64,000 nucleotides of DNA from Platanthera guangdongensis (Eukaryota; Streptophyta; Magnoliopsida; Asparagales; Orchidaceae), in contig CM077165.1 of the NCBI GenBank assembly GCA_039583875.1, positions 63,972,757 through 64,036,756 of the forward strand. Reading direction: 5' to 3'. The translations under genes and the position numbers were made by a program. Shown here piece after piece: positions 42,367 through 53,238 of this stretch (positions are counted from its first letter, which is position 1; each line of letters begins with the position of its first letter). The notes beneath the pieces are model-generated. The model was given only the letters and a program-made list of their open reading frames with translations. It was not told the DNA's origin and searched no databases.

Positions 42367-44340
42367 TGTAACACCCTGAAAATTGTAATCAAATCGGTCG
42401 CATCCAAAGGAATTTTCGGTGCCTTAATAGCGGTACACGGCCTAGGACACGGGTGTGTCCAAGGCCGTGTCGTTCGCTGTATTGGCCGGCCGTGTCTAGA
42501 AAAGGACATGGCAGGAAACATGGCAGCGTGACACGGGCATGTGAAGCATGACACTGGCGTGTACATACCCGTATCACCACCCGTGTTCCCAAGAGACGTG
42601 TCGGTTGGCGTGGCGGTTACCTGTGACACGCCCCTAGGAAACGGGCATGTCAGGACACGACACGGGCGTATCAGGTTGAGACACGGGCGTGTCTTGACTC
42701 ATATCCTTTTCTGTGCTCTACGATCCTGCCTGGATTGGGGCACACGGCCTGGGACACATCTGTGTACATGGCCGTGTTCGGCCCAGGATTGAGGAATTTT
42801 GGGCGGATCTGAGCCGTTCATTTTCTTTAAATAAGATCTGACGGCCCAGGTGTGTTCCTGCTTTGTTAAGACCGGGAATGGAGGATTAGTTCTTCATTTT
42901 CTCTTAACCCTTCTCTTTCTAAGGAGTTATAGAGAGGAGAGAGCAAGGAGGAAGAAAGAGGCGGATTCCGGGCGCCGACGGAGCGTCGGAGCTCCGAATC
43001 GAGAACCGAGACCGGATCCGCGGAGGAAATTCCCTTGCGAAGCTTTTCATCTGGATAGATTCCCATGGCGCAAAAGCAAACTACAAGGGTAATGATTCTC
43101 TACTTGAGCATGTGAAGCTCTCCTTTTGCATAAGGAAACCCACTCCCGTGAGTTTGCGGTGAGTGTGCGTTGTTCCTTGGGGTTGACGGGAATAGTCCCT
43201 CTTGTGTTGCATATAGAGTCCAGAATCGAACTACGGACATAGGCATTGTGTGTGAAGCCTACCCAGACGTGTTGGTCTGGATCGGTGATGTTGCATATTG
43301 TATGGTTTCCCGGAGAAGACTCCGTGCTTTGTATTTTCGGGTTTCTACACGGTAGATTGCAGCAGGGATCCTTGGGGATTAACTCCAAGGCGCACCCAGA
43401 AAACTGAGTGGAAACGTAGTTCTGCTAACTTGGCAGCCGGGGAGCCATCCTTGAACATAACTAGTTATGTGATTGTTTGAAAATGTTTTGGGATCCGAGA
43501 GAAGCTTGTCCCGTGCATACATCTTAAAGTGACTATGCGGAGTGAGCAACGAGCAAGTGGAATCGGACCTAGGCTATGTGGTTCGGTGCTAGAGACCCAT
43601 AGAGGGACTGGCCATTGACATAATCAGGAGTCTTAGACAGTGGTCAGAAAGACTAAAAATGCTCACAATGTTGCCATCCCGGGGATGGTGGTGAAGCTAC
43701 GGAATTGACCAGATTCACCGATAATGTGCCTTAAGTGCTCGCGGTGTTTGGCCGTGCGAACCTGCACCTGTGCCGAAGTATGTTTGTACTTTATTGTTTA
43801 GCTGGGCTAATGAAATGCAGGGAAGGAGCACCGCCATCCCGAGTAAGGGCAGGGTCGTTATAATTTGGTCGGCTTTGGCTGACCGTTACTTTGTTTGCCA
43901 CCGTGCGGTGGAATGTTGCTTACAGGTACTGCGGAGCTAAGTACAAAATAGCGTGCTGAAGCCCATGTTGCTGAGTTGGCCCTCGAAGGCCAAAGTGAAT
44001 TGTTGTTTCATTTCTGTCATGTGTGGCCGGCCTGCGAGCCGATGTATATAAACCATTAATTTATTAAGTAAACTCTTGTAAGGCCATAAGGCCACGTACT
44101 TTCAATGTATTTATTATTTCATTCCTATGGTAGTATGTGGACATTCATGATAATTGTTATGTAATTATGGGTTCTTTCCAACTGTTTAAAAGCTTCCGCT
44201 AGAATGCTCTGTGTTAAGGCGAGTAGTTATAGTTGGATTTTTGATATTCTTATATAACCCTTCCGACCGTATGTGGTAGATGGTGTCGGGTTCCAGCTAG
44301 ACCTTCTGTTATATGCCATTTGACAGTTGGGTGTGTTACA
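42367..44340 (+). repeat. 3' LTR of element H (1974 bp)
   Basis: From TGTAACACCC to GTGTGTTACA. A CACG-GG-CGTG motif array lies at 42430-42790, a TATA-like TTTAAATAAG near 42826, and the rest is non-coding; no gene is seen. TGACC at 44341-44345 is the expected TSD. Confidence 0.85.
42430..42790 (+). repeat. ACACGGGCGTGTC motif array, element H U3
   Basis: About ten exact or degenerate copies of ACACGGGCGTGTC or its halves (ACACGGG, GGCCGTGTC). The core CACG-GG-CGTG is shared with F and I. Confidence 0.8.
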
Positions 44341-45369
44341 TGACCCACTAATTAACGATTTTTGGCGGTTTCGCTCCAATGTTCCCTGGACTTGAAGACG
44401 ATGGTTCTGAACCTTAGACGCCCTAGGTCACGGCCATGTCCTAGGGGCGTGACCATTGAGCAAACTTGCCTATAAATTACAGACAATCCAGAAGCTGGGG
44501 AGGAGATTTTGGGAGTTAGAGTTCTGTATTTTACGCTTTATTTCATGCATTTTTCCATTTCCTAGTATAATTATTTTACTTTATAAGCGTTAAGTAGTTT
44601 TTCATATAATCTTGTCACTCTTTTCCCTATTGTGTAATTCACCCATCATGCTGAGTAACTAGACTTCTTTTAGCACTAGATCATGATGAACCTTGGAATA
44701 AAATAAGCTTTTCAACTTTATCAAATATGTCTAGTTCTTTACTTTACTCACTAACGATTTATCTTTTATTTTTAACGTGTAGAATTCATATTTCGCAGAT
44801 ATGATCTTCGGTCAAAGATTCGTATCATAAATGACCGAGAGGTTGCGGATACGAGGAGATCACTCAAAGATAAAAAGAGTTGATTGCACTTCCCGAGAGA
44901 GGATGACATAAATCTTCTAGTTTGAGTCAATTCCAATAGAGTGTTTCACCGCCTAAAGAAAGCTTAGGGGGTTCGCCTAGCCGAGAGGTCTTAATCGATC
45001 AACCTTAGGTTAGTCAAAAGCATGAGATCGAGAGAGACATTATTGTACTTTAGGAACCTCCACGGTCGAGTGAGTAATTTAAGAGTCTTGCGTACTTTAT
45101 GTTCATGAAGGTCTATTTTAATTCAAGGGGATTCTAGATCAAGTGCCAGCTTTCGCATCATCGAATTTTCGATTAGTAGTTTAACCTTTTCTTTTCCGAA
45201 ATTGCAAAACCAACTTTTGTCCTATAAGATAATAGCTCTTTCTTGTGATTACGAGTACTCAACGATCCCTGAGTCCTAATACGATATATTCTATACTATA
45301 TCTCGATAGGTACGCTTGCCTATTTTGGATTATAGTTTGTATTATTTTTAAAACTATTAAAATTCTTCA
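44341..45369 (+). repeat. 5' LTR of element I, 3' portion
   Basis: Non-coding. It holds one GTCACGGCC..GGGGCGTGACC inverted motif at about 44430-44453, then TATAAATTAC at 44471, and ends ATTCTTCA nine bases before the PBS. The 5' portion is left of the nested stack. Confidence 0.75.
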
Positions 45370-45378
45370 GCAGGTTTT

Positions 45379-45396
45379 TGTCGTCATTGCCGGGGA
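45379..45396 (+). other. Primer-binding site of element I (tRNA-Asp type, degenerate)
   Basis: TGTCGTCATTGCCGGGGA corresponds to the TGGCGCCGTTGCCGGGGA site used by Athila/Calypso elements, with three changes. The stretch from here to the gag ATG (45397-45515) is A/T-rich leader. Confidence 0.75.
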
Positions 45397-45515
45397 CTTT
45401 TCTTTGTTGATAATTTGAAAGCAAGGATCTTTTAATTTTATCATTTTCTTTTTGTTTTAAAAAATCAAAATAAAAAAATTTTTAATTTGTTTTTACTTTG
45501 TTTTTATCTTGGTGT

Positions 45516-47742
45516 ATGACCCAAGGAAATCCGTCAAATCTACTTGATTTGGATCCAGAGTTCGAGCAAAGCTTGCGGCGACGCCTATGACTCTGTGATG
45601 TCAATTCTCCAGACTTGGTTGAGGAATCCATAGGTGACATTTCTTCTACTGCTTCTTCTTCTTCCTCCTCCTCTTCTTCTTCTTCTTCTACTTCTTCATC
45701 TTTTCAATTTTTTCTATTTTGGGTAACCCAAATCCAAATGTGGCCGATCAACGAACTATGTCCTATTATGCCCGACCAAATTTGGATGAGCCGCAATCAA
45801 GTATTATTCGAACCTCTATTGCGAACATTAACTTTAAATTGAAGCCAAGCATCATTTAAATGGTACAACAATATGTATAATTTGATGGGCTTCAAGATGA
45901 GGACCCAAACGCTCATATTTCTAACTTTTTAGAAAAATGCGATACTTTTAAAATTAATGCGGTTTCCGATGAAGCCATTCGGTTAAGGATTTTTCCTTTT
46001 TATTTGCGCACCAAAGCAATACAGTGGTTGGGTTCTCTACAAAGAGGCTCCATCACTACATGGGCCGAGATGACGGAAAAATTTCTCACAAAATATTTTC
46101 CGCCCGCTAAACTGGCCAAGTTGCACAACAATATTACCTATTTCTCCCAAGTTGATACTGAAACGTTATATGATACTTGGGAGCTCAGGGAATTGCTTCG
46201 TCATTGTTCGCATCATGCAATCCCCGATTGGTTGCACATGAAAAACTTCTATAATGGCGTCAATCAACAAACGAGGCAACATATTGATGTCGCCGCTGAT
46301 GTAACGTTAAACAATAAAACACTAGCTACCACCCATGAACTTATAGAAGGTATGGCCATGAATACGTATCAGTGGAGTACACCCCGGTCTCGTCCACCTA
46401 AACCGGTCGGGGTTGTATGAAATCGATACGGTTTCAAGTTTATTTCTCCATGTTGAGAAACTACAAAAACAAATGGACGAGATGTCTGCTTCCTCGTCTA
46501 CACCTACCTGTGAACCCCAATATTGGGAACCTTCCACCATCGCCGAACATGTGGATTACATGGGTAATTCGAATCGGCAACCTTATAATTCGGGAAATAA
46601 TTTTTGTAACACTTATCACCCAGGTTTAAGGAATCACCATAAATTCTCTTGGAGTAATCCAGGGAACGCGGTATGCCCCCACAATACAATTCAACCCGGT
46701 TACATTCCGCCACAATCTCCCAAACCACATACTCTCGAGGAGTCTTTCCACAAATATGTGGATACTAATGATTCCAATATCCGCAATCTTACCGGATCTA
46801 TCCGCAATTTGGAGAATCAAATTGGGCAAATAGCAAAGATGCTCTCTGATCGCCAACAAGGAGCATTGTAGGGCAATACAGATCATAACCCAAAGGAGCA
46901 AGTAAAGGCTATCAAGCTACGAAGCGGGAAGGAGGTACATACTTCTTCAAATCCGGTTGAACAAGAGGTAACAATTTCTACATCCCCTCCTCCTTCTAAT
47001 ACTTTTAATGAAAATAAAATTAAAGAATACCAACTGTCTCTTCCCTATCAGTCTAAAATGCACAAAGACCGGATGGATGAGAATCACAGTAAATTTTTAA
47101 ATTTGTTTAAACAAATTCAAATAAATTTACCATTTTGCGAATTAATAGCACAAATGTCGAGGTATGCCAAGTACCTCAAGGATCTTTTAACAAATAAAAA
47201 GGAACTTGAGTATATCTCCACAGTTCAATTGAACGCGGAGTGTTCAGCGATTTTACTTAATAAATTGCCTAAGAAATAACCGATCTGGGTAGTTTTTGTA
47301 TTCCTTGTCTATTTGGCGATTTATCATTAAAACATGCATTGGCAGATCTAGGCGCTTCGATTAATTTGATGCCTTATTCATTATTTAAAAAGTTTGGATT
47401 AGGAGAGCCTAATCCCACAAAATGAGCATACAATTGGCGGATCGGTCTATAAAATACCCTATGGGTATTATTGAGGATGTGCTTGTCAAAGTTGAGAAAT
47501 TTATCTTTCCGGTAGATTTTGTCATCCTTGCCGTAAAAGACGACACCGAGGTTCTGCTTATTCTCGATCGCCCTTTTCTCGCCACCGCACGTGCCATTAT
47601 AGATGTTAGTAACAGTAAACTTCTCTTTAGAGTCGGAGATGAAGAAGTTACCTTTACTATCGGATCCTCCACGAAAAATACGCTTGCTAATGACGAATCA
47701 TGTTTCTTTTTGGAGTCTTCTCCCGATGAGGGCTCCATTTAA
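45516..47742 (+). pseudogene. Gag and protease of element I
   Basis: Starts MTQGNPSNLLDLDPEF, with an early stop near 45588, a serine run from a TCT/TCC microsatellite (45650-45705) and a frame change after it. The Athila gag core is readable at 45990-46420 (LRTKAIQWLGSLQRGSITTW, FLTKYFPPAKLAKLHNNI, then GMAMNTYQW). A linker follows with FSWSNPGNAVCP and VKAIKLRSGKEV near 46906. The protease has ADLGASINLMPYSLFKK near 47350 and ILDRPFLATARAIIDV near 47560. Stops and shifts break it into at least five frames. No RT follows. Confidence 0.85.
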
Positions 47743-48289
47743 TTTTTTGAAAATTTTTATTCACCTATTATTCATGACATAAATTTTGAAAGTTTAAATT
47801 TAATTTCTCATGAAATAAGTAATAACAATTTGGTCACACGCACACCTATTGTAGAAACTAAAGACTTAGGCAGTGACCGTTTCAAAACTTTGTGTGAGGA
47901 ACCTCCAAGTTTTGAACTTAGATAACTATCAGATCATATACAACATTTATCTCTAATGGAGGGCTCCAAACTTCCCGTACTTGTGTCAGCTTATCTATCC
48001 GAGAAGCCCATAACATAGTAGCACACACCACAACGGACGAGCTCAATGATCATAAACAAATCGCTTGTAGGAGGAACCCCATGATTATCCTTTCTTTTTA
48101 TTTTCATTTTCTGTTTGAGTTTTTGCAGGTTTGAAGGTTATTTGATGCATGACGATAGGTCAGGTTCGAACGTCAAGTTCATGTGATTCCTTCATGTCGG
48201 TAAATTTTATTTAGTTTATTTTATTTCTGTCAAAAAAATATAAAAAATATAGATGAAAAAAAATTCTGATACGTACACACCCATATCAA
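47743..48289 (+). other. Deletion scar of element I between protease and third gene
   Basis: About 200 bp still read as the Athila protease-to-RT linker (SDHIQHLSLMEGSKLPVLVS near 47935-47995). From about 48010 the sequence looks like the region normally found after integrase. RT, RNase H and integrase are missing; an internal deletion is the simplest reading. Confidence 0.6.
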
Positions 48290-48920
48290 GGTCATGACAT
48301 ATGGGGAACGGGCTTGATAAAGTCGTGTTTTGTTCGTCTTGCGAAACACGAGATAGGTTTTGTCGAGCGCAGTTTTTCTGTTCGCCTTCTGTTTATGTCA
48401 CGGCCATGACCTGCGGGTCACGGGCGTGACAGGTGCCGAGACTATTTTCGTCGAACGCAGTTTGTCCAGATCAACTTCCGTTAATGTCATGGCCGTAACC
48501 TTTAATGGTCACGGGCGTGACAAGCACAGAATCCCGTTCGACGAAAACCTTTAGTGGAAAAATGGAAATCTTCTATTTTTCAAGTCACGCCTGTGACATG
48601 CTATGTCACGTGTGACACAGGAAAGTCACCGCGATGACGTTCTCGGGAAACCCCAAACAATTTTTTTATCGTATTCAATTACATGCCCTAGGGTCCCGGC
48701 GTGACCCTGGGCCGTGTCAACCGAATTAGAGGCAATGACCCAGGTCAATGCCTTAGATTCCTCTTTTTATTAATTTTTATGTGACATGCCCCAAAGTCAC
48801 GGGCGTGACTCTGGGGCGTGACCCGCGAATCTGAGGTAGGGAGCCTTTGATTCTTTTTTATTTTTTATTTTTTAAGTACACGCCCCGTGTCAGGGGCGTG
48901 ACAGGGGGCATGACCGACCT
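48290..48920 (+). repeat. GTCACGGGCGTGAC motif array before the third gene, element I
   Basis: About ten copies of TCACGGGCGTGAC or its halves (TCACGGCCATGAC, GTCATGGCC, GGGGCGTGACC), mixed with a few TTCGTCGA motifs near 48450 and 48535. It ends about 110 bp before the ATG at 49031. Confidence 0.85.
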
Positions 48921-48933
48921 GAAAAAAAAATCC

Positions 48934-48943
48934 TTTAAATTGG
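48934..48943 (+). promoter_or_regulatory. TATA-like box before the third gene, element I
   Basis: TTTAAATTGG lies 97 bp before the ATG; the LTR box is TATAAATTAC. Weak on its own, but it fits the array-then-TATA layout of element A. Confidence 0.35.
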
Positions 48944-49030
48944 ATTTCTCCCCCTTTGTTTTCTCCACACCATCCAGCCCTCTCCTTCCCTTATCTAACC
49001 TAAAAACCTATTTTCTTTCCTCCTTCCGCA

Positions 49031-50234
49031 ATGCATCACAACCACCCTCACTCCACCGCTTCCTCCAAAGAGCATGCTGCGGATCGCGCCTCAGCAGAAG
49101 CCATGCTCCTTTTTGAAAACTCCACCCATCAGGATCGGAGCGATCGCCTACGAGCTAAACCCTTTGGCATATTCCGGATCTTGGATTGGGCGATCCTCGC
49201 GACTTTTGGAGCTGCAGATTTGGTTAGGGAATTTTTATCCACATCTGGATAGATTTCCCTCTTCTCCATTCTGGAGCCCAATTTCCTTGAGCTCACCATA
49301 GAGTTCTTGGCGTACTTTGAGTTCCATTGGGCAGAGATTGATGATTTCATAATCTTTCGCATGGGTGGGGTGATGCATCAGCTCACCATCCGCCAACTCA
49401 ATATTGCCATGGGCTTTTGCTCGGTGGTCTTTTCCCATTCTCCTGCCTATCTCAATCTCCTTACTGATTTCCCTCCCGATTTCAACCTTCTCACCTTTTG
49501 GGCAGAACTCAGTAATGACACCGTGCCCTACACCCCTAAGAAATCTAAAGGCAGCCACCGCATTTCCCCTCTTGCGCATTCTTCCCAACCTTCTCACGTT
49601 TACTCTTTCTGGTCGCGGCGACTTGCATGGTGTATTGACTCTGGTAGATTTACTATATTTATATAGTATGTTTTACCGGGTCCCACTCAACCTTGGTTAT
49701 ATGCTCGTAATTTTCTTTCGGAACCAGGTCGAAAATGCAATGTTGGGAGCGGTGCACGGAGGGAACTTCATCACTTTTGTCGCCTTGCAGATCTGTCTTT
49801 TGGATTCACTTCCACGACTGAGCTGCGTTCAGATACCGCAAGTCATTCAGTTCCAGATCCTGCAGGCCCTCGGCCTAGCGCGACGACATGATGATGAGTT
49901 TGAGGCTATCCCCCCAGCGGTCGATGGTGGGGATCTCAATCATGATTTAGGTGTCGGACCCAGCGGTGCTCCTCACTCTCCCCATATTCTTCCACCACCA
50001 CTGCACTCTACCACAGCTCCCGGTCCTCAAAATTATTGGAATCATCATTTTGGGTTGATTCACACTCGCCTAGACTAGATGCAGACTCATTTTGACGGAC
50101 GTTTTACTCGTTTTGATGAATGCTTTGCCGTGTTGGATCAGGGTCACGCTTCTTCCGTGGCGCACATTACACGAGAGTTCACGGATCTGTGAACTCATTA
50201 TCCGCCACTAGGAGGTGCTAGCGATGAGGAGTAG
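49031..50234 (+). pseudogene. ATHILA ORF-1-like third gene of element I
   Basis: Starts MHHNHPHSTASSKEHAADRA. It resembles the ATHILA ORF-1 family: FGIFRILDWAILATFG, then LAYFEFHW, FRMGGVMHQLTIRQLNIAMG, and after a frame change near 49590, GRGDLHGVLTLVDLLYLY and LNLGYML. Stops are at 49250-49252, 50076-50078 and 50190, and the final TAG is at 50232-50234. It occupies the env-like position. The function of the family is unknown; I see no signal peptide. The C-terminal third is Pro/His-rich. Confidence 0.75.
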
Positions 50235-51753
50235 TTCTTTTCTTTGGAGTTGTAGTCGATTGTCTATTTCTGTATCTTTTATTTTCAGTTTCAATGTATC
50301 TTTTGTTTTTATTTAAAAAAAATATCAAAATTAAGTTTTGCTACGGTTATGTATTACAGGTACACCTTGGTGCTGATTTGACCTCTTCAGGGAAGTCTCC
50401 TTTTCTTTTCTTTACTTATTGCTTCCATTGGGGACAATGTATTGTTTAAGTATGGGGGGGGGGTATTTCTCAAGCAAAACATACAAAAAAATCATAAAAG
50501 TTTTTCAAAAAAATCATTAAAATTTTTCAAATTTAAAATTTATTTTTACTTAGTCTTCACAAAAATACAAAAAAAACTAGAAAAAAGAAGAACAAATATA
50601 TCAAATATTTCCAAAAAATAGAAATAGAAATTAAATTTCTTAGAAAGGGACGTTTGTGATATCACCCCATTTTACCTCCTAATACCAGTGAGAGCACTTC
50701 ACAGAGTATACCTCGGGAAGTCTGAGAAGTAACAAAAAAAAATTGGTTTAATTTTAAATTAGAGAAATCTTTATTTTTATATTTATTCACATGCGAAATC
50801 CATAGTATTCAACTTTTACATAGTATTTTTAAGAATTTGATGCTTTAATTGAATTTTGAATTTTGGAGTAGAACTGATGACCATGTTGTGTTTCTAGTTA
50901 AGTGCACATGTAAGTATAATTTATGTAGAATTAGAAATTCATCATACAATTAGAGTTCTTGTCTTTCTAAATGCGTAGAAATAGTTTATTTTACTTTTAC
51001 TTTGAAACCGATAAAATCTAAAAATAATTTAGGAGAGCGTGTAGAAGTTTACTAGAGCGATATTTCGTGGATCAAGAAAGATGTATTCTTTCTCGATGTC
51101 TAAAACTTGCCCTCTAGCTATTCTCAAGACTTTGCATATGTTAAACTCATTAGCAAAAATATGATTTAGGCACTCCTTTTGGCAAGTTTGACCCTTTTGC
51201 ACCCGTACCTAAACATTTTATCTTTGTTAAGCAAAATGAACCTATACCTTATCTTTTGTTTTAGCTCCACCAAACACTTTACCAAAACCTAAAAAGCATC
51301 CAAATTACAAACCTAGGACCGAGCTTGAAAATATATATACAAAAATAGTTTATGAGTGATTAGGAGCCATTTTATTTTGGTGGCTAATTGAGAAAAAAAG
51401 AGTTGATTTATTTTTCCTTCTCAAAAAATATAGATAAAAAAAATAAATATGAAAATAAATATAGTAAGTGGAAAAATCTTCAACATGTTAAGGAGAAGAA
51501 ATAAAGGGATTTAGGAATTGGCATCATTCTTCAAGCCATGACAATTTATTTCTTTTGTTCAAGCTCTCTTTAGGTTTTGGTGTCTAGCCATAGTTTTTAT
51601 CTTTGATTTTCCAAACAAAAAAAAACCTAAGCCTATGTTTCAACCTAGTTAAGTCCTATTGATTTGTGTTTATAAGTTAAACTAGTGTTGTGGTGAGAGT
51701 GTGAAAGGGCAAACCTATGTCCATCGACATTGATGGATTTCTTTGGAGGCTAT
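50235..51753 (+). other. 3' non-coding tail of element I
   Basis: A/T-rich, with no coding signature. It contains GGGGACAATGTATTG then AAGTATGGGGGGGGGG (50431-50463), a conserved Athila tail signature, and long A runs. A CTTTGGAGGCTAT stretch just before 51754 may act as the PPT. Confidence 0.65.
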
Positions 51754-53221
51754 TGATAGTACGTTTTGTAGTTAAAAATATTAGGGTATTTTAGGGGTTT
51801 TAAAGCACAAATCATGTCTTGTAAGTGCTTATATTGACCTCCTTTTGTATATATTATTGTCACTAATGCATTTTCTGCTTTTTGAAGGTTTTCAAGGCTT
51901 TCAGCCATTTTTTGTTGTTACACGCCCCAAGGTAACGCCCAACCCGGGCATGTACCTACGGCGTGTAACCCCTACACGTGTAACACCTACACCGGCGTGT
52001 TCTAGAGGCGTGTCCCCAAGTTCCGAGGAATCTGTGCTGCACGATCTTTTTCCCGCTCCACCGTCGCATCGAATGTGTCACGGCCCCCTTACACGACCGG
52101 GTCAGGCGTGACATATGGGCGTGTAATTCAACTATGATGCCTGTCACCTCCAGCTTTTAATTTCAGCAAAAAAAGTCGCACTGAATGTGTCATGCTACAG
52201 GTACACGTCTGACCCAGGCGTGTAATGGGGGCGTGTCCAAACCCGAAATACTCTATAAATTGAGCCCATCTCCAAGGGTTCAAAAGCCAGTTTTTGCAGT
52301 GAGAGGGGAGGTTCTGCCCTTTAGTTTTCTTGTAGTTTTCTTGTAATTCTCCATGCTTCTCCTCTACCTCCTCATTTTAAGATTTTTAATCTAGCTTAGT
52401 TTACTCTTTTTGTATTAGTCGTTGTAATTGCTTTGTAGCTAAATGTTAATTCTAGCATTTGTTTTCATTTTCAGCACTTATAATCTTCTATTTTCAAGTT
52501 CTAGCTCCCTTTCAGTGTTAATAAAATTTTTGCCCTTTTCTTTGTTTTCTTAATGCATTTCTACTCATCTCTCTTCCTCCACTTCACCATGAGTAACTAA
52601 TCCTCCTTATACTTGATCTTGATGATCCGAGGTTTGAGTTGATTAAGTTATTGTGCTCTAGTTCGCTCTTTCTTTGTAAGGCTTAGACTTTTGATTTACT
52701 CTTGAAAAAAATCATGTTTTGAGTTATATCATCAATATATAATTTCCATATTTTTTTTCATTCTTAGCTTGCCGAGAGGCTCGTATCTTGAAGTGAACAT
52801 TCAAGAGTAAAGAGAGTTGCACGCACCCCTTGAGAGAGGCAGACATTAAATCTCCCGGATTGTAGTGAAATACAATAGAGGGGTTCACAGCGTAAAGTGA
52901 GCTTCAGGTCTCCGATTTGGACGAGAGTTCGGTCGGACCTTAGTAAACTCAGGTGGGCACGACTTCGAGAGAAGAGTGTTCATGCGTATGAACTTCCACA
53001 GTCACGGTTTTTTACCTTATTAAGTTAGGGTTTATTATCGCATTTTTAATCAACTTTAGCCGAGATGATTCTCGATCGAGTGCTCTTCTTTATCATCGTC
53101 TTAACCACTCAGTGTAATCGCTTTTAATAGCTCTTTATTTAACCGCAAGCATTTCTCTTTTTAGCGTAATATTTCTCTTCTTAATCACATTTAGCTTTCT
53201 CTTAAACCCTAAACCCTAAAC
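51754..53221 (+). repeat. Athila-type LTR, left part (before element J)
   Basis: Starts TGATAGTACG. CACGCC/GGCGTGT motifs lie at 51920-52010 and 52205-52235, and a TATA box CTCTATAAATTG near 52248. It is divergent from the 5' LTR of I but shares its layout. It resumes at 61847-62002, directly followed by the PBS of K. It may serve as I's 3' LTR, K's 5' LTR, or both. A short AAACCCT duplication sits at its cut edge (53204-53219). Confidence 0.7.
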
Positions 53222-53238
53222 CTGCCTCTGATACCACT

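Larger units (their letters stand above)
39730..44340 (+). mobile_element. Element H: Ty3/Gypsy chromovirus, 3' part
   Basis: Decayed pol from mid-RT to chromodomain, PPT and a complete 3' LTR. Its left part is separated by element B and lies outside the window. It is closest to element F (the C-terminus VRWDNCGREE is shared; both LTRs start TGTAACACC). It sits in an Athila-type LTR that resumes at 44341. Confidence 0.87.
44341..51753 (+). mobile_element. Element I: Athila-type Ty3/Gypsy element lacking RT and integrase
   Basis: Runs from the end of a 5' LTR (cut by H) through a tRNA-Asp-type PBS, gag-protease, a deletion scar near 48010, a motif array, an ATHILA ORF-1-like gene and the long non-coding tail with the GGGGACAATGTA-TTTAAGTATGGGGGG signature. 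An LTR follows at 51754. Confidence 0.8.

Noticed and set aside
45650..45705. Serine-rich protein at 45615-45842
   Set aside because: It is a TCT/TCC microsatellite within decayed Athila gag; the reading frame is lost just after it.
53204..53219. Telomere-like AAACCCT repeats
   Set aside because: Only about two units, next to an element junction. AAACCCT doublets are common in plant DNA; no telomeric array is present.
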